Part shown: one piece after another, positions 1 through 6,796 of the stretch
How the letters are laid out: each line of letters starts with the position of its first letter
Numbering within the stretch: position 1 is the first letter of the stretch
NCBI GenBank assembly: GCA_007117055.1
Contig: SKHH01000306.1
Coordinates: forward strand, 1 to 7,602
Direction: 5' to 3'
DNA from: Lishizhenia sp.
GTDB lineage: Bacteria > Bacteroidota > Bacteroidia > Flavobacteriales_D > Crocinitomicaceae
DNA length: 7,602 bases
Translations under genes and position numbers: made by a program
The notes under the pieces: model-generated
What the model was told of the DNA's origin: nothing
What the model saw: the letters and a program-made list of their open reading frames with translations, nothing else
Databases searched by the model: none

Positions 1-223
1 AAGAACGAATTTTAAAACTACTGCTAATAGTAGCTATTGCTTTTACTTGGGCTTATTTAGTCGGAGATTTTTTACATCAAAAAATTAAAGCTATACCTAT
101 TAAAAAACATGGTAGACGAGCCAAAGTATATTCAAACATGGACTCGATTTTATCGCAAACAACTTGCTTAACAGTCATTTTAAGCGATTTATGAATATAT
201 TTGAATTTTTGTCATGTACTTAG
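1..223 (+). pseudogene. IS4-type transposase, C-terminal fragment with a frameshift
   Basis: This is the tail of a DDE transposase; its N-terminal part lies before the window. From base 3 the frame reads 41 residues, including AFTWAYLVGDFL and IPIKKHGRRAK, which I recognise as the C-terminal pattern of IS4-family transposases of Bacteroidota. At about base 125 the family-like reading jumps to the -1 frame and continues for 32 residues (SIFKHGLDFIANN, then HFKRFMNIFEFL) to a TAG at 221-223. Without the shift, the frame runs through 22 unrelated residues to a TGA at 192-194. One A appears to be missing from the A-run at 123-125, where GCC AAA AGT would be expected. No canonical slippery heptamer is present, so a decay mutation or a homopolymer sequencing error is more likely than programmed frameshifting. 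I could not identify the terminal inverted repeat of the element. Confidence 0.8.
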
Positions 224-422
224 ATATTTTAGATAAAACACTTTACATATTACAACCTTTTTGTTTTACAGAATTTATTTTTTTGATAAAACACCATTAT
301 CTTTAACAACAAAACCCTGAAAGAAGTTAAGTTGGGCAAGGAGTAGAAATGGAGAGGCTTGCTTTTATACTTCGCCAAAACCATGCAAATAAAACAAGTT
401 TTGATGAATTATACTGCTTAGG

Positions 423-444
423 GTGCTGCAATATTGCTTAGCAC
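423..444. repeat. Inverted repeat GTGCT/AGCAC around a 10-base palindrome
   Basis: GTGCT (423-427) and AGCAC (440-444) are inverted copies. They enclose GCAATATTGC (428-437), itself a perfect palindrome, plus TT. It could be a protein-binding site, a small hairpin, or a leftover of the insertion-sequence end. It lies about 80 bases upstream of the ATPase promoter -7 element, farther than a typical repressor operator. Confidence 0.35.
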
Positions 445-464
445 ACATGACATATATTTCATAT

Positions 465-486
465 TTTGCAATCTTTACATTGCAAA
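465..486. repeat. Inverted repeat TTTGCAAT-6-ATTGCAAA upstream of the ATPase promoter
   Basis: TTTGCAAT (465-472) and ATTGCAAA (479-486) are perfect 8-base inverted copies separated by CTTTAC. They sit just upstream of the proposed -33 element (503-505), a position suitable for an activator or repressor dimer. A DNA hairpin is also possible. In A+T-rich DNA such arms can arise by chance, so the functional reading is tentative. Confidence 0.4.
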
Positions 487-502
487 TTATATGATTTTTG
501 TA

Positions 503-531
503 TTGTAAATAAATCAAAATTGGTATATTTG
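503..531 (+). promoter_or_regulatory. Bacteroidota-type promoter of the AAA ATPase gene
   Basis: TATATTTG at 524-531 matches the Bacteroidota -7 consensus TAnnTTTG exactly. A TTG at 503-505 lies 18 bases upstream, within the range for the -33 element; an alternative TTTG sits at 497-500. Transcription would begin only about ten bases before the ATG at 549, giving a very short leader. No Shine-Dalgarno sequence precedes the start, as is usual in this phylum. Confidence 0.6.
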
Positions 532-548
532 TGTAATATAAAGCTATC

Positions 549-1736
549 ATGAGGGAATTAATAGACAACCACAACCGACAATTAGAGGAGTTGGATCATC
601 GCTTTGACCGAACCTTAGCAATCGATTGGAATGATCGGTTAATTGGCTTAACGGGCGCAAGAGGCGTGGGAAAAACTACGTATTTACTGCACCATATCAA
701 AACCAAGTTATCAAAAGAGGCAAAACCAATTTATGTGAGTTTAGATGATATCTATTTTTCTTCAAATACATTGGTTGACTTTGCCGGTGACTGGTTGAAA
801 CGTGGCGGAACACATCTATTTATTGACGAAATTCATAAATACCCAAACTGGTCACAAGAATTAAAGAATGTCTATGACCGCTATAAAAAATTAAAGGTGG
901 TTTTTACAGGATCCTCTTTGTTGCACATTCATTCTGGTGAAGCAGACTTAAGCAGAAGAGCGGTTGTTTATACCATGAACGGACTTTCATTTCGGGAATT
1001 CCTCCAAATAGAAACCGCGAAAACTTTTAAGAGTTACACCTTATCGGAAGTATTAAAAAATCACGCCTCCATCGCTAAAGAAATTGTAAAAGAAATTCAC
1101 CCATTGGCTTATTTTGAGGATTATCTGATGTATGGTTATTATCCGTTCTTTTTAGAGAGTCAAACATCCTACCACAGAAAACTAATGAGCACGATTAATG
1201 TGATGTTGGAAGTGGATTTGCCCTATTTACGCCACGTTGAAGTAAAGTACATTCATAAACTCAAAAAACTATTACACCTGATTGCGCAAGCAGTTCCTTT
1301 CCAGCCTAATGTGTCAAAACTAGCAGGAGACATCGAAGTAGCTAGAAACACGGTGATGCTTTACCTCAATTATTTAGAGGACTCACGAATTATTAATTTG
1401 TTACACAGTAAAAGTTCTTCGGACGCTTATTTGGCCAAACCCGAAAAAGTCTTTTTGCATCATCCCAATATGGTATATGCCTTAAACAAAGAAGGTTCAG
1501 AAATTGGTACAATTCGAGAATGCTTTTTTTACAACCAAGTAAATAACCTGTACAACGTTAAAAGCAGTCCCGTAAGCGATTTCTTAGTAGAAGATAAATA
1601 CACCTTTGAAGTCGGCGGAAAAAACAAGGGCAAAAAGCAAATCAAAGACATCAAGAACAGCTTTGTAGCAGCAGATAACATCGAGTACGGTTCGGATAAT
1701 ACCATTCCGTTGTGGTTGTTTGGGTTTTTGTATTGA
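549..1736 (+). CDS. AAA family ATPase with DUF4143-type C-terminal region
   Basis: This 395-residue cytoplasmic ATPase belongs to the COG1373-like group (AAA_14 followed by DUF4143). The Walker A motif is GARGVGKTT at residues 36-44. Walker B is HLFIDEIHK at 89-97, with D93 and E94. VVFTGSS at 117-123 fits sensor 1, and DLSRRA at 133-138 supplies candidate arginine-finger residues. A winged-helix-like stretch covers about 246-290. The C-terminus (about 322-395) has a conserved-looking E325 region and SDFLVE...YTFEVGGKNK (343-360), which resembles the nuclease-like (PD-(D/E)xK-type) fold known at the end of this family. Length is normal for the family and the reading frame is intact. The start at 549 is supported by the promoter immediately upstream. 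It appears monocistronic. The family is widespread, often mobile, and poorly understood in function, and I cannot name a substrate. Confidence 0.88.
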   Translation: MRELIDNHNRQLEELDHRFDRTLAIDWNDRLIGLTGARGVGKTTYLLHHIKTKLSKEAKPIYVSLDDIYFSSNTLVDFAGDWLKRGGTHLFIDEIHKYPNWSQELKNVYDRYKKLKVVFTGSSLLHIHSGEADLSRRAVVYTMNGLSFREFLQIETAKTFKSYTLSEVLKNHASIAKEIVKEIHPLAYFEDYLMYGYYPFFLESQTSYHRKLMSTINVMLEVDLPYLRHVEVKYIHKLKKLLHLIAQAVPFQPNVSKLAGDIEVARNTVMLYLNYLEDSRIINLLHSKSSSDAYLAKPEKVFLHHPNMVYALNKEGSEIGTIRECFFYNQVNNLYNVKSSPVSDFLVEDKYTFEVGGKNKGKKQIKDIKNSFVAADNIEYGSDNTIPLWLFGFLY

Positions 1737-1853
1737 ACAGGACCACAAAAACACTATAGTAAAAAGATATAATGATGACTTTTGAGCTGTTCTTTGAGTT
1801 GACCTACTCACAAATTATTTTGACCTGAAAGAAAGAAACAAAGGCAAACAAAA

Positions 1854-2600
1854 TTATTTTTTAATTACCAACTTTTGCGTATCAGAGCTAACTCCATACT
1901 TATTCGTAAGTTTATAAAAATAAACGCCATTCGGAATATCTTGAATATTAATTGTGTAGACTTGTCCATTCAAAGATTCTCTTAACCAAGCTTTACCTAA
2001 AACATCTATAAGCTCAAAAACGCTACCTTCATCATAATCTTTCAATGTGATATATCCGGAGGATGGGTTAGGAAACAACGTGAGATTATTCTTCACTTTA
2101 GGTAATTGATCAGAAGTGTTCAACTCACAGGACTCCATACCAATATTGAAATTAATCGTTAGGCTCGAAATTAAAGCGTCATTCGCATCGTTGTATATTT
2201 CATATACATGCTTTGCGCAAAACTTTTGAAATCCAGGAAAAAAACCTGGCTCAAACTCTGATTCCTCCATACTTTCCAAAGATAATACAACAGGAAATGT
2301 ATATACATCTGGATCATCAGGATCTGTAGTAGAATAACACTCTCCAGCATAACAAAGCAAATCATCTGAAGATCCAAAAACCAATCGTTTTCGTACTACT
2401 CTTACATCGATTGGTGCATCAGAAGTATTTTTAATTTTAAGTAGCTCCTTTACTTGAACATCTGTTTCTCTACCCTCAACATTTATCTCAGTGTCATTTA
2501 TCGATACACTAGGATTATCAGCATAAAAAATAGCTACCTGAGACAAAGTGCTTTTGAAAACGAGAAAAGCAAAAAATATAATTAGTATCGTTTTATTCAT
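1854..2600 (-). CDS. Secreted protein with T9SS type A sorting domain
   Basis: This 248-residue exported protein starts with a signal peptide (residues 1-20, hydrophobic ILIIFFAFLVF, probable cleavage before Q21). Residues about 45-155 form a beta-rich, immunoglobulin-like module that opens with KELLKIKNTSDAPIDVRV. It contains a C83-x4-C88 pair and a later segment, VYEIYNDANDALISSLTINF, a pattern I know from other short Bacteroidota T9SS cargo proteins. Residues about 172-248 are a type A sorting domain, with LFPNPSSG at 175-182, VFELIDVLGK at 194-203, NGVYFYKL at 224-231 and a terminal LVIKK. T9SS would therefore carry it across the outer membrane, where it is released or attached to the surface. 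It is convergent with the ATPase gene (117-base gap) and divergent from the Omp28 cluster. Its specific function is unknown. Confidence 0.85.
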   Translation of the reverse strand: MNKTILIIFFAFLVFKSTLSQVAIFYADNPSVSINDTEINVEGRETDVQVKELLKIKNTSDAPIDVRVVRKRLVFGSSDDLLCYAGECYSTTDPDDPDVYTFPVVLSLESMEESEFEPGFFPGFQKFCAKHVYEIYNDANDALISSLTINFNIGMESCELNTSDQLPKVKNNLTLFPNPSSGYITLKDYDEGSVFELIDVLGKAWLRESLNGQVYTINIQDIPNGVYFYKLTNKYGVSSDTQKLVIKK

Positions 2601-2621
2601 AACTATTTATTTGATAGTTGT

Positions 2622-2629
2622 CAAATTTA
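2622..2629 (-). promoter_or_regulatory. Candidate -7 element for the minus-strand T9SS cargo gene
   Basis: On the minus strand this reads TAAATTTG, an exact match to the Bacteroidota -7 consensus TAnnTTTG, 21 bases before the ATG at 2600. No clean TTG -33 element is found at the expected distance, only a T-rich stretch, so the call rests on the -7 match and its position. Confidence 0.45.
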
Positions 2630-2684
2630 CAACATAGTTTTGAGAAATAAAAAAATAAAAGAGCTCAGTTTTGTGTCTTACAAC

Positions 2685-2704
2685 TTAATCTTGCAGAAGA
2701 TTAA
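2685..2704. repeat. Perfect inverted repeat TTAATCTT-GCAG-AAGATTAA
   Basis: Two perfect 8-base arms are separated by four bases, 74 bases before the Omp28 start and 84 bases beyond the start of the divergent gene. This geometry suits an operator for a dimeric regulator acting on both transcripts. Alternatively, the transcript could fold into a hairpin, and the T-rich run just downstream (2705-2716) would make it an attenuator-like structure for forward transcription. The sequence does not decide between these. Confidence 0.45.
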
Positions 2705-2778
2705 TTTAGATTTTTTACAGCTAATACGATTATTGTTATATATTTACTTAAATTTTATTAATTCAAAATTATCACACT

Positions 2779-4572
2779 ATGAAAAAAACTCTACTTGTTG
2801 CTACTTCTGTATTATTTGCAGGACAATTTATTGCACAAATCAATGTTTCCACTGAAACATCAAAACGTGTAGCTGTTTTAGAAGAATACACGGGAAATTA
2901 TTGTACCTTTTGTCCAGATGGACATAAAATCGCTGATCAGATAGAGTCCAACCATGGGGAACAAGTAATTACACTCAAAATTCAAGTAGGTGGATTTTCT
3001 GCTACCGACCCTATATTTGGAGGAACACTGCAAACACCTTCAGGAAATGCAATTGCAGCTCCTTTTGATTCTCAAGCTTATCCTAATGGAATTGTAAATA
3101 GATCATCAAACGGTTCTGTTGGACGCGACCAATGGGCAGCGCAGGTGAATAACATAGTTACAGAAGACTCACCTGTAAATTTGTATATGGAGTCAACTAT
3201 TGATGTTGAAAACAGAACACTAGACGTCTCAGTTGAATATTTCTATACTGCAGATGAAGGAAACGCTTCAAATTATTTACATATAGGATATTATCAAGAC
3301 AATATTCCTGCTTTTCAATACGACCCAGGGTTTTATCCGGAAAATTTTTACATTTTATCAGAAGAAATTTATCAGTTTGACCATGCATTTAGAGCAATGA
3401 TTAATGGGAATTTTGGTGAGGAGATTTCTCCTACAACTGCTGAATCAACAGGTGTTATTACTAAGTCTATCACATTACCCGAAACTTTTAGCAATTTCGA
3501 AGTAGAGCCCGGATCAATTAAAGTTTTTGTCTTTATTTCTTCAGCAGCTCAAGGTGAAATAATTACTGGAATCAAAAATACACCGGAATATACTAACTTC
3601 CCTACAACCAATGATGTTGCTCTATTATACTCTGTTGTTCCGAATGATGAAGAATGCGTTGGAAATGAAGGGGATGTTTCGCCTTTGATTTTGATCGGGA
3701 ATAAAGGAGAAAATAACCTAACATCGTTTAATGCAGATTATAATGTTGGAAACGTATCTAATGAATCTAATTGGTCAGGGAACCTCGCTAATGGTGAAAA
3801 AATTGCCGTTGAAATGACTTCGATTTCTTTTACTTACGAACTAGAAAACGAACTAACTATAGATTTAAAAAATCCAAATTCATCACAAGATGATGACCCA
3901 TCTAACAATTCAACCACTTCTATAATAAATGGAGGACCACTAAAATTTGCAACAAAACTTCGATTTGATGCAAAAACTGATCAATACGCAGAGGAAGAAT
4001 CTGAATTCAATGTATATAATGGTAACGGCGAATTAGTTCTTGCATCAGGTTTACTTCCTAACTCTACCATCACCTCTTTTGAGTTAGAAATTCCAGAAGG
4101 AGAGGATTGTTTTAGAATTCAACTACTTGATGATTTCGGGGATTCTTGGGGATGGAACATCAACGAAGCATGGGTTAGGGTTTATCGCATATCCGATAAT
4201 GGTGAAAGCCCTGTCATGATTCATGAAATAGACGCCATGAGTTTCGGCGCAGAATATAACGCCGCCTTAAAAATTAGCACAAACGAAGAAGACTTTTTAA
4301 GTGTTCATGAATCAACACTAGCTGAACTAGTTACAGTTTACCCGAACCCTGCAAACACGGAAGCCTTTGTGGATTTTGGTAATGCTACACTAAAAAACAC
4401 CTCTATTTCTATTATTAATTCATTAGGGCAAACAGTGCAAGAACATGTAATGGATGCTACGCATGAATCATTGTTCAAGCTAAATCTTTCTAATCTCACA
4501 TCTGGAATATATTTAGTGAAAATTCAATCGAATAATAACACAACAACCAAACGTTTAGCCATAACCAATTAA
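2779..4572 (+). CDS. Omp28-family thioredoxin-like protein with T9SS type A sorting domain
   Basis: This 597-residue multidomain secreted protein has a signal peptide at residues 1-19 (MKKTLLVATS start, Q20 after the likely cut). An Omp28 domain spans about 28-290, with the hallmark LEEYTGNYCTFCPDGH (34-49, cysteines 42 and 45), YPNGIVNR (101-108), which corresponds to the cis-proline loop, and FDHAFRAMINGNFGEEI (200-216). A CARDB/Ig-like module follows at about 296-383 (LILIGNKGENNLTSF, WSGNLANGE). A CUB-like beta module spans about 386-500 (CFRIQLLDDFGDSWGWN at 444-460). The type A sorting domain covers about 515-597 (VYPNPANTEAF, SIINSLGQ, SGIYLVKIQ). P. gingivalis Omp28 is a surface protein; catalytic activity of the family is unproven, though a CxxC in a thioredoxin fold suggests redox work. 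It is the first gene of a same-strand cluster. The signal peptide at the N-terminus supports this ATG. Confidence 0.9.
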   Translation: MKKTLLVATSVLFAGQFIAQINVSTETSKRVAVLEEYTGNYCTFCPDGHKIADQIESNHGEQVITLKIQVGGFSATDPIFGGTLQTPSGNAIAAPFDSQAYPNGIVNRSSNGSVGRDQWAAQVNNIVTEDSPVNLYMESTIDVENRTLDVSVEYFYTADEGNASNYLHIGYYQDNIPAFQYDPGFYPENFYILSEEIYQFDHAFRAMINGNFGEEISPTTAESTGVITKSITLPETFSNFEVEPGSIKVFVFISSAAQGEIITGIKNTPEYTNFPTTNDVALLYSVVPNDEECVGNEGDVSPLILIGNKGENNLTSFNADYNVGNVSNESNWSGNLANGEKIAVEMTSISFTYELENELTIDLKNPNSSQDDDPSNNSTTSIINGGPLKFATKLRFDAKTDQYAEEESEFNVYNGNGELVLASGLLPNSTITSFELEIPEGEDCFRIQLLDDFGDSWGWNINEAWVRVYRISDNGESPVMIHEIDAMSFGAEYNAALKISTNEEDFLSVHESTLAELVTVYPNPANTEAFVDFGNATLKNTSISIINSLGQTVQEHVMDATHESLFKLNLSNLTSGIYLVKIQSNNNTTTKRLAITN

Positions 4573-4608
4573 CAAAAACAGACCTGTTAATGAATAAACT
4601 CTTTTAAC

Positions 4609-5127
4609 ATGAAATTAGTTACTTTTTTAATCCTTTTTTCGGTGCTTCCGTTTTTCGGTTTTACTCAAGATAAGCATCAAAACCTTTTAGAAAAAACCAT
4701 TCCCGGAGTTGATTTAAAAAACCTAAACGGTCAAACGATTAACACGGCGAATATTTCAAACGATGGAAAACCTGTAATAGTTTCATTTTGGGCGACTTGG
4801 TGTTCACCTTGCAAAAAAGAACTTAATGCTATTCATGATGAATACGATGATTGGAAAGAAGAAACTGGCGTTAAACTTATTGCTGTTTCTATCGATGATG
4901 AAAGAACCAAAAACAGAGTAACACCTTATGTGGATGGTCAAGGGTGGGAATACGAAATATTGTTAGACCCTAATAGTGAGTTTAGGAGAGCTATGGGAGT
5001 GAATAATGTTCCACACACTTTCGTGATTGATGGATCTGGAAAAATAGTGTATTCACACAACAACTACTCCCCCGGTGATGAGGACTTATTATATGATTTC
5101 ATTACAGCATTGGCAGAAAAAAACTAG
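4609..5127 (+). CDS. Periplasmic TlpA/ResA-like thioredoxin
   Basis: This 172-residue thiol-disulfide oxidoreductase is exported by a Sec signal peptide (residues 1-19, cut probably before Q20). There is no lipobox cysteine, so a soluble periplasmic form is expected. The redoxin/TlpA fold spans about 29-170. It shows IVSFWATWCSPCKKEL (57-72) with the active pair C65 and C68 in a WCSPC motif, IAVSIDDERT (91-100), and the cis-proline loop VPHTFVIDGSGKIVY (134-148). These are the only two cysteines in the protein. Members usually reduce disulfides in cytochrome c maturation or in other extracytoplasmic partners. No cytochrome genes are nearby, so Omp28 neighbours are plausible partners (inference). 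It lies 36 bases after the Omp28 gene and 6 bases before the barrel gene, fitting an operon. No separate promoter is seen in the gap. Confidence 0.93.
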   Translation: MKLVTFLILFSVLPFFGFTQDKHQNLLEKTIPGVDLKNLNGQTINTANISNDGKPVIVSFWATWCSPCKKELNAIHDEYDDWKEETGVKLIAVSIDDERTKNRVTPYVDGQGWEYEILLDPNSEFRRAMGVNNVPHTFVIDGSGKIVYSHNNYSPGDEDLLYDFITALAEKN

Positions 5128-5133
5128 GCCATT

Positions 5134-6792
5134 ATGACAATTAAAAACAGTAAACTAGTCTTAATAGTCTCTTTTTTTATTGGTATTTCGGGTCGAGCCC
5201 AAGGAGATATTAGTGGTAATATTGAAACCATTTTTCAATATTTAAACGAGGATACATTAATTGGAGCTATTCAGCCTCCTGAAAAAGCCTTGATTAACTC
5301 CTATGCTAACATTAACTATCGTAATTCTGGGTTTAAAGCAGGAGTCAGAATGGAGGCTTATATGCCACGAATTCTAGGTTATCCAGATCGATTTGATGGG
5401 GCTGGACTGGGCTATCGTTATGTCGGTTATGAAAATGATTTAGTAGATGTTACATTTGGAAACTTTTACGATCAATTCGGGTCGGGATTAATTTTTCGTG
5501 CATATGAAGATAGAGCTTTAGGGTTTGATAATATGATGAATGGAATGCGTCTAAAGCTAAAACCCTATAAAGGTGTAACGCTTAGGGGTATTTATGGAAA
5601 CCAGCGTTTGTCTTTTCAAAATGGTGAAAATCGATATGGCGCAGGCACTGTAAGAGCCTCGGACTTAGAATTGGACATAACGCAATGGGTGCCAACAATG
5701 GAAGAAAAACAAATGCGTTTAAATGTAGCCGGAAGCTTCGTTTCTAAATACCAAAGAGATAACAACATAGACTTAGTACTTCCTGAAAATATTGGTGCTT
5801 ATGGCGGTAGAATTGACGTTGGATATAAACGTTTTTTTATCAATGGAGAATATATAATTAAAGAACAAGACCCTTCACAAGACAACAATTACATCTACAA
5901 CCACGGAAATGCAATCTTAATTAACACGGGATATTCTAAAAAAGGGTTCGGTGTATTGTTTTCAGCAAAATCGTTGGATAACATGAGCTTTAGAAGCGAT
6001 CGAGACGCTGCCCTTCAAGACCTATGGATTGGCTTCATTCCTCCACTTACCAAAACACATACTTATAATTTAGTAGCAACCTTATACCCCTACGAATCAC
6101 AGCCCATGGGAGAAGTTGCTTTTCAAGGGGATTTATTTTATAAGATACCAAAAGGTTCTAAATTAGGAGGTAAATACGGAATGGATTTAGCTATTAACTT
6201 CTCTACTGCATACGAACCCATCCGTCGAACAACTGGATTTACACCTATGAATGAAACACGTGTTGCTTACACAACACGTTTATTTGATAAAAGTGACTTG
6301 ATTTATTGGCGTGATTTGAATGTTATGCTCGAACGAAAAATAGATAAAAAAACCAAAGTGAAAGTATCTTACTTCAACATATTATTTAATAATGATATAA
6401 TGAAACTAGTTCAAGCGCAAGGTCTCATTGAATCTCACATAGGCGTCATTGAAACACAATACAAAATTAATCGCAAACATTCAATCCGTGCTGAATTACA
6501 AGGTTTGTGGACAGTTGGAAAACGCGATCGCGGGAATTGGGCAACTTTAGTAGTAGAATATAACATCTCACCTGATTGGTTTTTTAGTGTAATTTATCAA
6601 TCCAATTATGGTAATCCAATACCCGAAAATCAGGTAGATTACCCCACAGTTTTTGTGGGTAAGATTTGGGGAGCCACCCGACTTCAAGTAGGATATGGTC
6701 GGCAAAACGAGGGGCTATTTTGCGTAGGAGGTGTTTGTCGATTTGTACCTGCATCCAACGGACTTACGGTTTCTTTTTCACATAGTTTTTAA
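5134..6792 (+). CDS. DUF6029-like outer-membrane beta-barrel protein
   Basis: This 552-residue protein has a signal peptide (residues 1-22, cut before Q23). The mature chain is built almost wholly of alternating amphipathic beta strands ending in VSFSHSF, with a C-terminal phenylalanine as in outer-membrane barrels. The segment VTFGNFYDQFGSGLIFRAYEDRALGFDNMMNGMRLK (about 106-141) is characteristic of the family annotated as DUF6029 in Bacteroidota. I recognise this from memory, not from a search. The whole protein has only two cysteines, C530 and C535, in the segment FCVGGVCRFVPASNG shortly before the last strand. They probably form a disulfide in an end loop. It starts 6 bases after the TlpA-like gene and ends 4 bases before the second Omp28 gene, so co-expression is very likely. 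No substrate or transport role is known to me. Confidence 0.82.
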   Translation: MTIKNSKLVLIVSFFIGISGRAQGDISGNIETIFQYLNEDTLIGAIQPPEKALINSYANINYRNSGFKAGVRMEAYMPRILGYPDRFDGAGLGYRYVGYENDLVDVTFGNFYDQFGSGLIFRAYEDRALGFDNMMNGMRLKLKPYKGVTLRGIYGNQRLSFQNGENRYGAGTVRASDLELDITQWVPTMEEKQMRLNVAGSFVSKYQRDNNIDLVLPENIGAYGGRIDVGYKRFFINGEYIIKEQDPSQDNNYIYNHGNAILINTGYSKKGFGVLFSAKSLDNMSFRSDRDAALQDLWIGFIPPLTKTHTYNLVATLYPYESQPMGEVAFQGDLFYKIPKGSKLGGKYGMDLAINFSTAYEPIRRTTGFTPMNETRVAYTTRLFDKSDLIYWRDLNVMLERKIDKKTKVKVSYFNILFNNDIMKLVQAQGLIESHIGVIETQYKINRKHSIRAELQGLWTVGKRDRGNWATLVVEYNISPDWFFSVIYQSNYGNPIPENQVDYPTVFVGKIWGATRLQVGYGRQNEGLFCVGGVCRFVPASNGLTVSFSHSF

Positions 6793-6796
6793 TAGT

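Larger units (their letters stand above)
224..548. other. 325-base intergenic region between the IS fragment and the AAA ATPase gene
   Basis: No convincing gene is seen. A 30-codon reading frame starts at 349 (+) and a 69-codon frame lies on the minus strand at 365-574. Both have no recognisable similarity, and the latter overlaps the ATPase promoter and start, so I treat both as chance. The right end of the insertion sequence should lie somewhere in the first part of this stretch, but I cannot place it. The second half carries two inverted repeats (423-444 and 465-486) and a promoter (about 503-531). Confidence 0.6.
2601..2778. promoter_or_regulatory. Divergent intergenic region between the T9SS cargo gene and the Omp28 cluster
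   Basis: These 178 A+T-rich bases must hold the promoters of two divergent transcripts. The minus-strand -7 candidate is at 2622-2629. For the forward cluster I see only weak candidates, the best being TATATTTA at 2739-2746 (one mismatch to TAnnTTTG, no good -33 partner). A perfect 8-base-arm inverted repeat lies at 2685-2704, and a smaller one (AACTAT/ATAGTT, 2601-2619) abuts the minus-strand start. A 71-codon forward frame beginning at 2640 overlaps the Omp28 start in another frame and is not a real gene. Confidence 0.55.

Noticed and set aside
100..194. Programmed -1 frameshifting in the transposase
   Set aside because: No canonical A AAA AAG-type slippery heptamer is present at the shift, and to my knowledge IS4-type elements normally encode the transposase in one frame.
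349..441. 30-codon forward frame starting MERLAFILRQNH
   Set aside because: Short, no similarity known to me, no promoter directly upstream; likely chance.
365..574. 69-codon minus-strand frame with possible C-terminus LFYLHGFGEV
   Set aside because: It overlaps the ATPase promoter and start codon, has no recognisable domain and a composition like translated A+T-rich spacer. It could reflect a dispersed repeat, but one copy cannot show that.
1584..1811. 75-codon minus-strand frame across the end of the ATPase gene
   Set aside because: It lies mostly antisense to the conserved ATPase C-terminus and has no domain features.
1737..1853. Possible bidirectional terminator between the convergent genes
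   Set aside because: Only a 4-base GAGT/ACTC pairing and a repeated TTGACCT (1799-1805, 1820-1826) are seen, with no strong stem and T-run, so no terminator is called.
2640..2855. 71-codon forward frame overlapping the Omp28 start
   Set aside because: Out of frame with the clear signal peptide of the Omp28 protein and rich in residues typical of translated A+T-rich spacer.
4573..4608. AACAG-AC-CTGTT near-palindrome in the gap between the first Omp28 and TlpA-like genes
   Set aside because: The two-base spacer is too small for a hairpin loop, the arms are only five bases, and there is no promoter match beside it.
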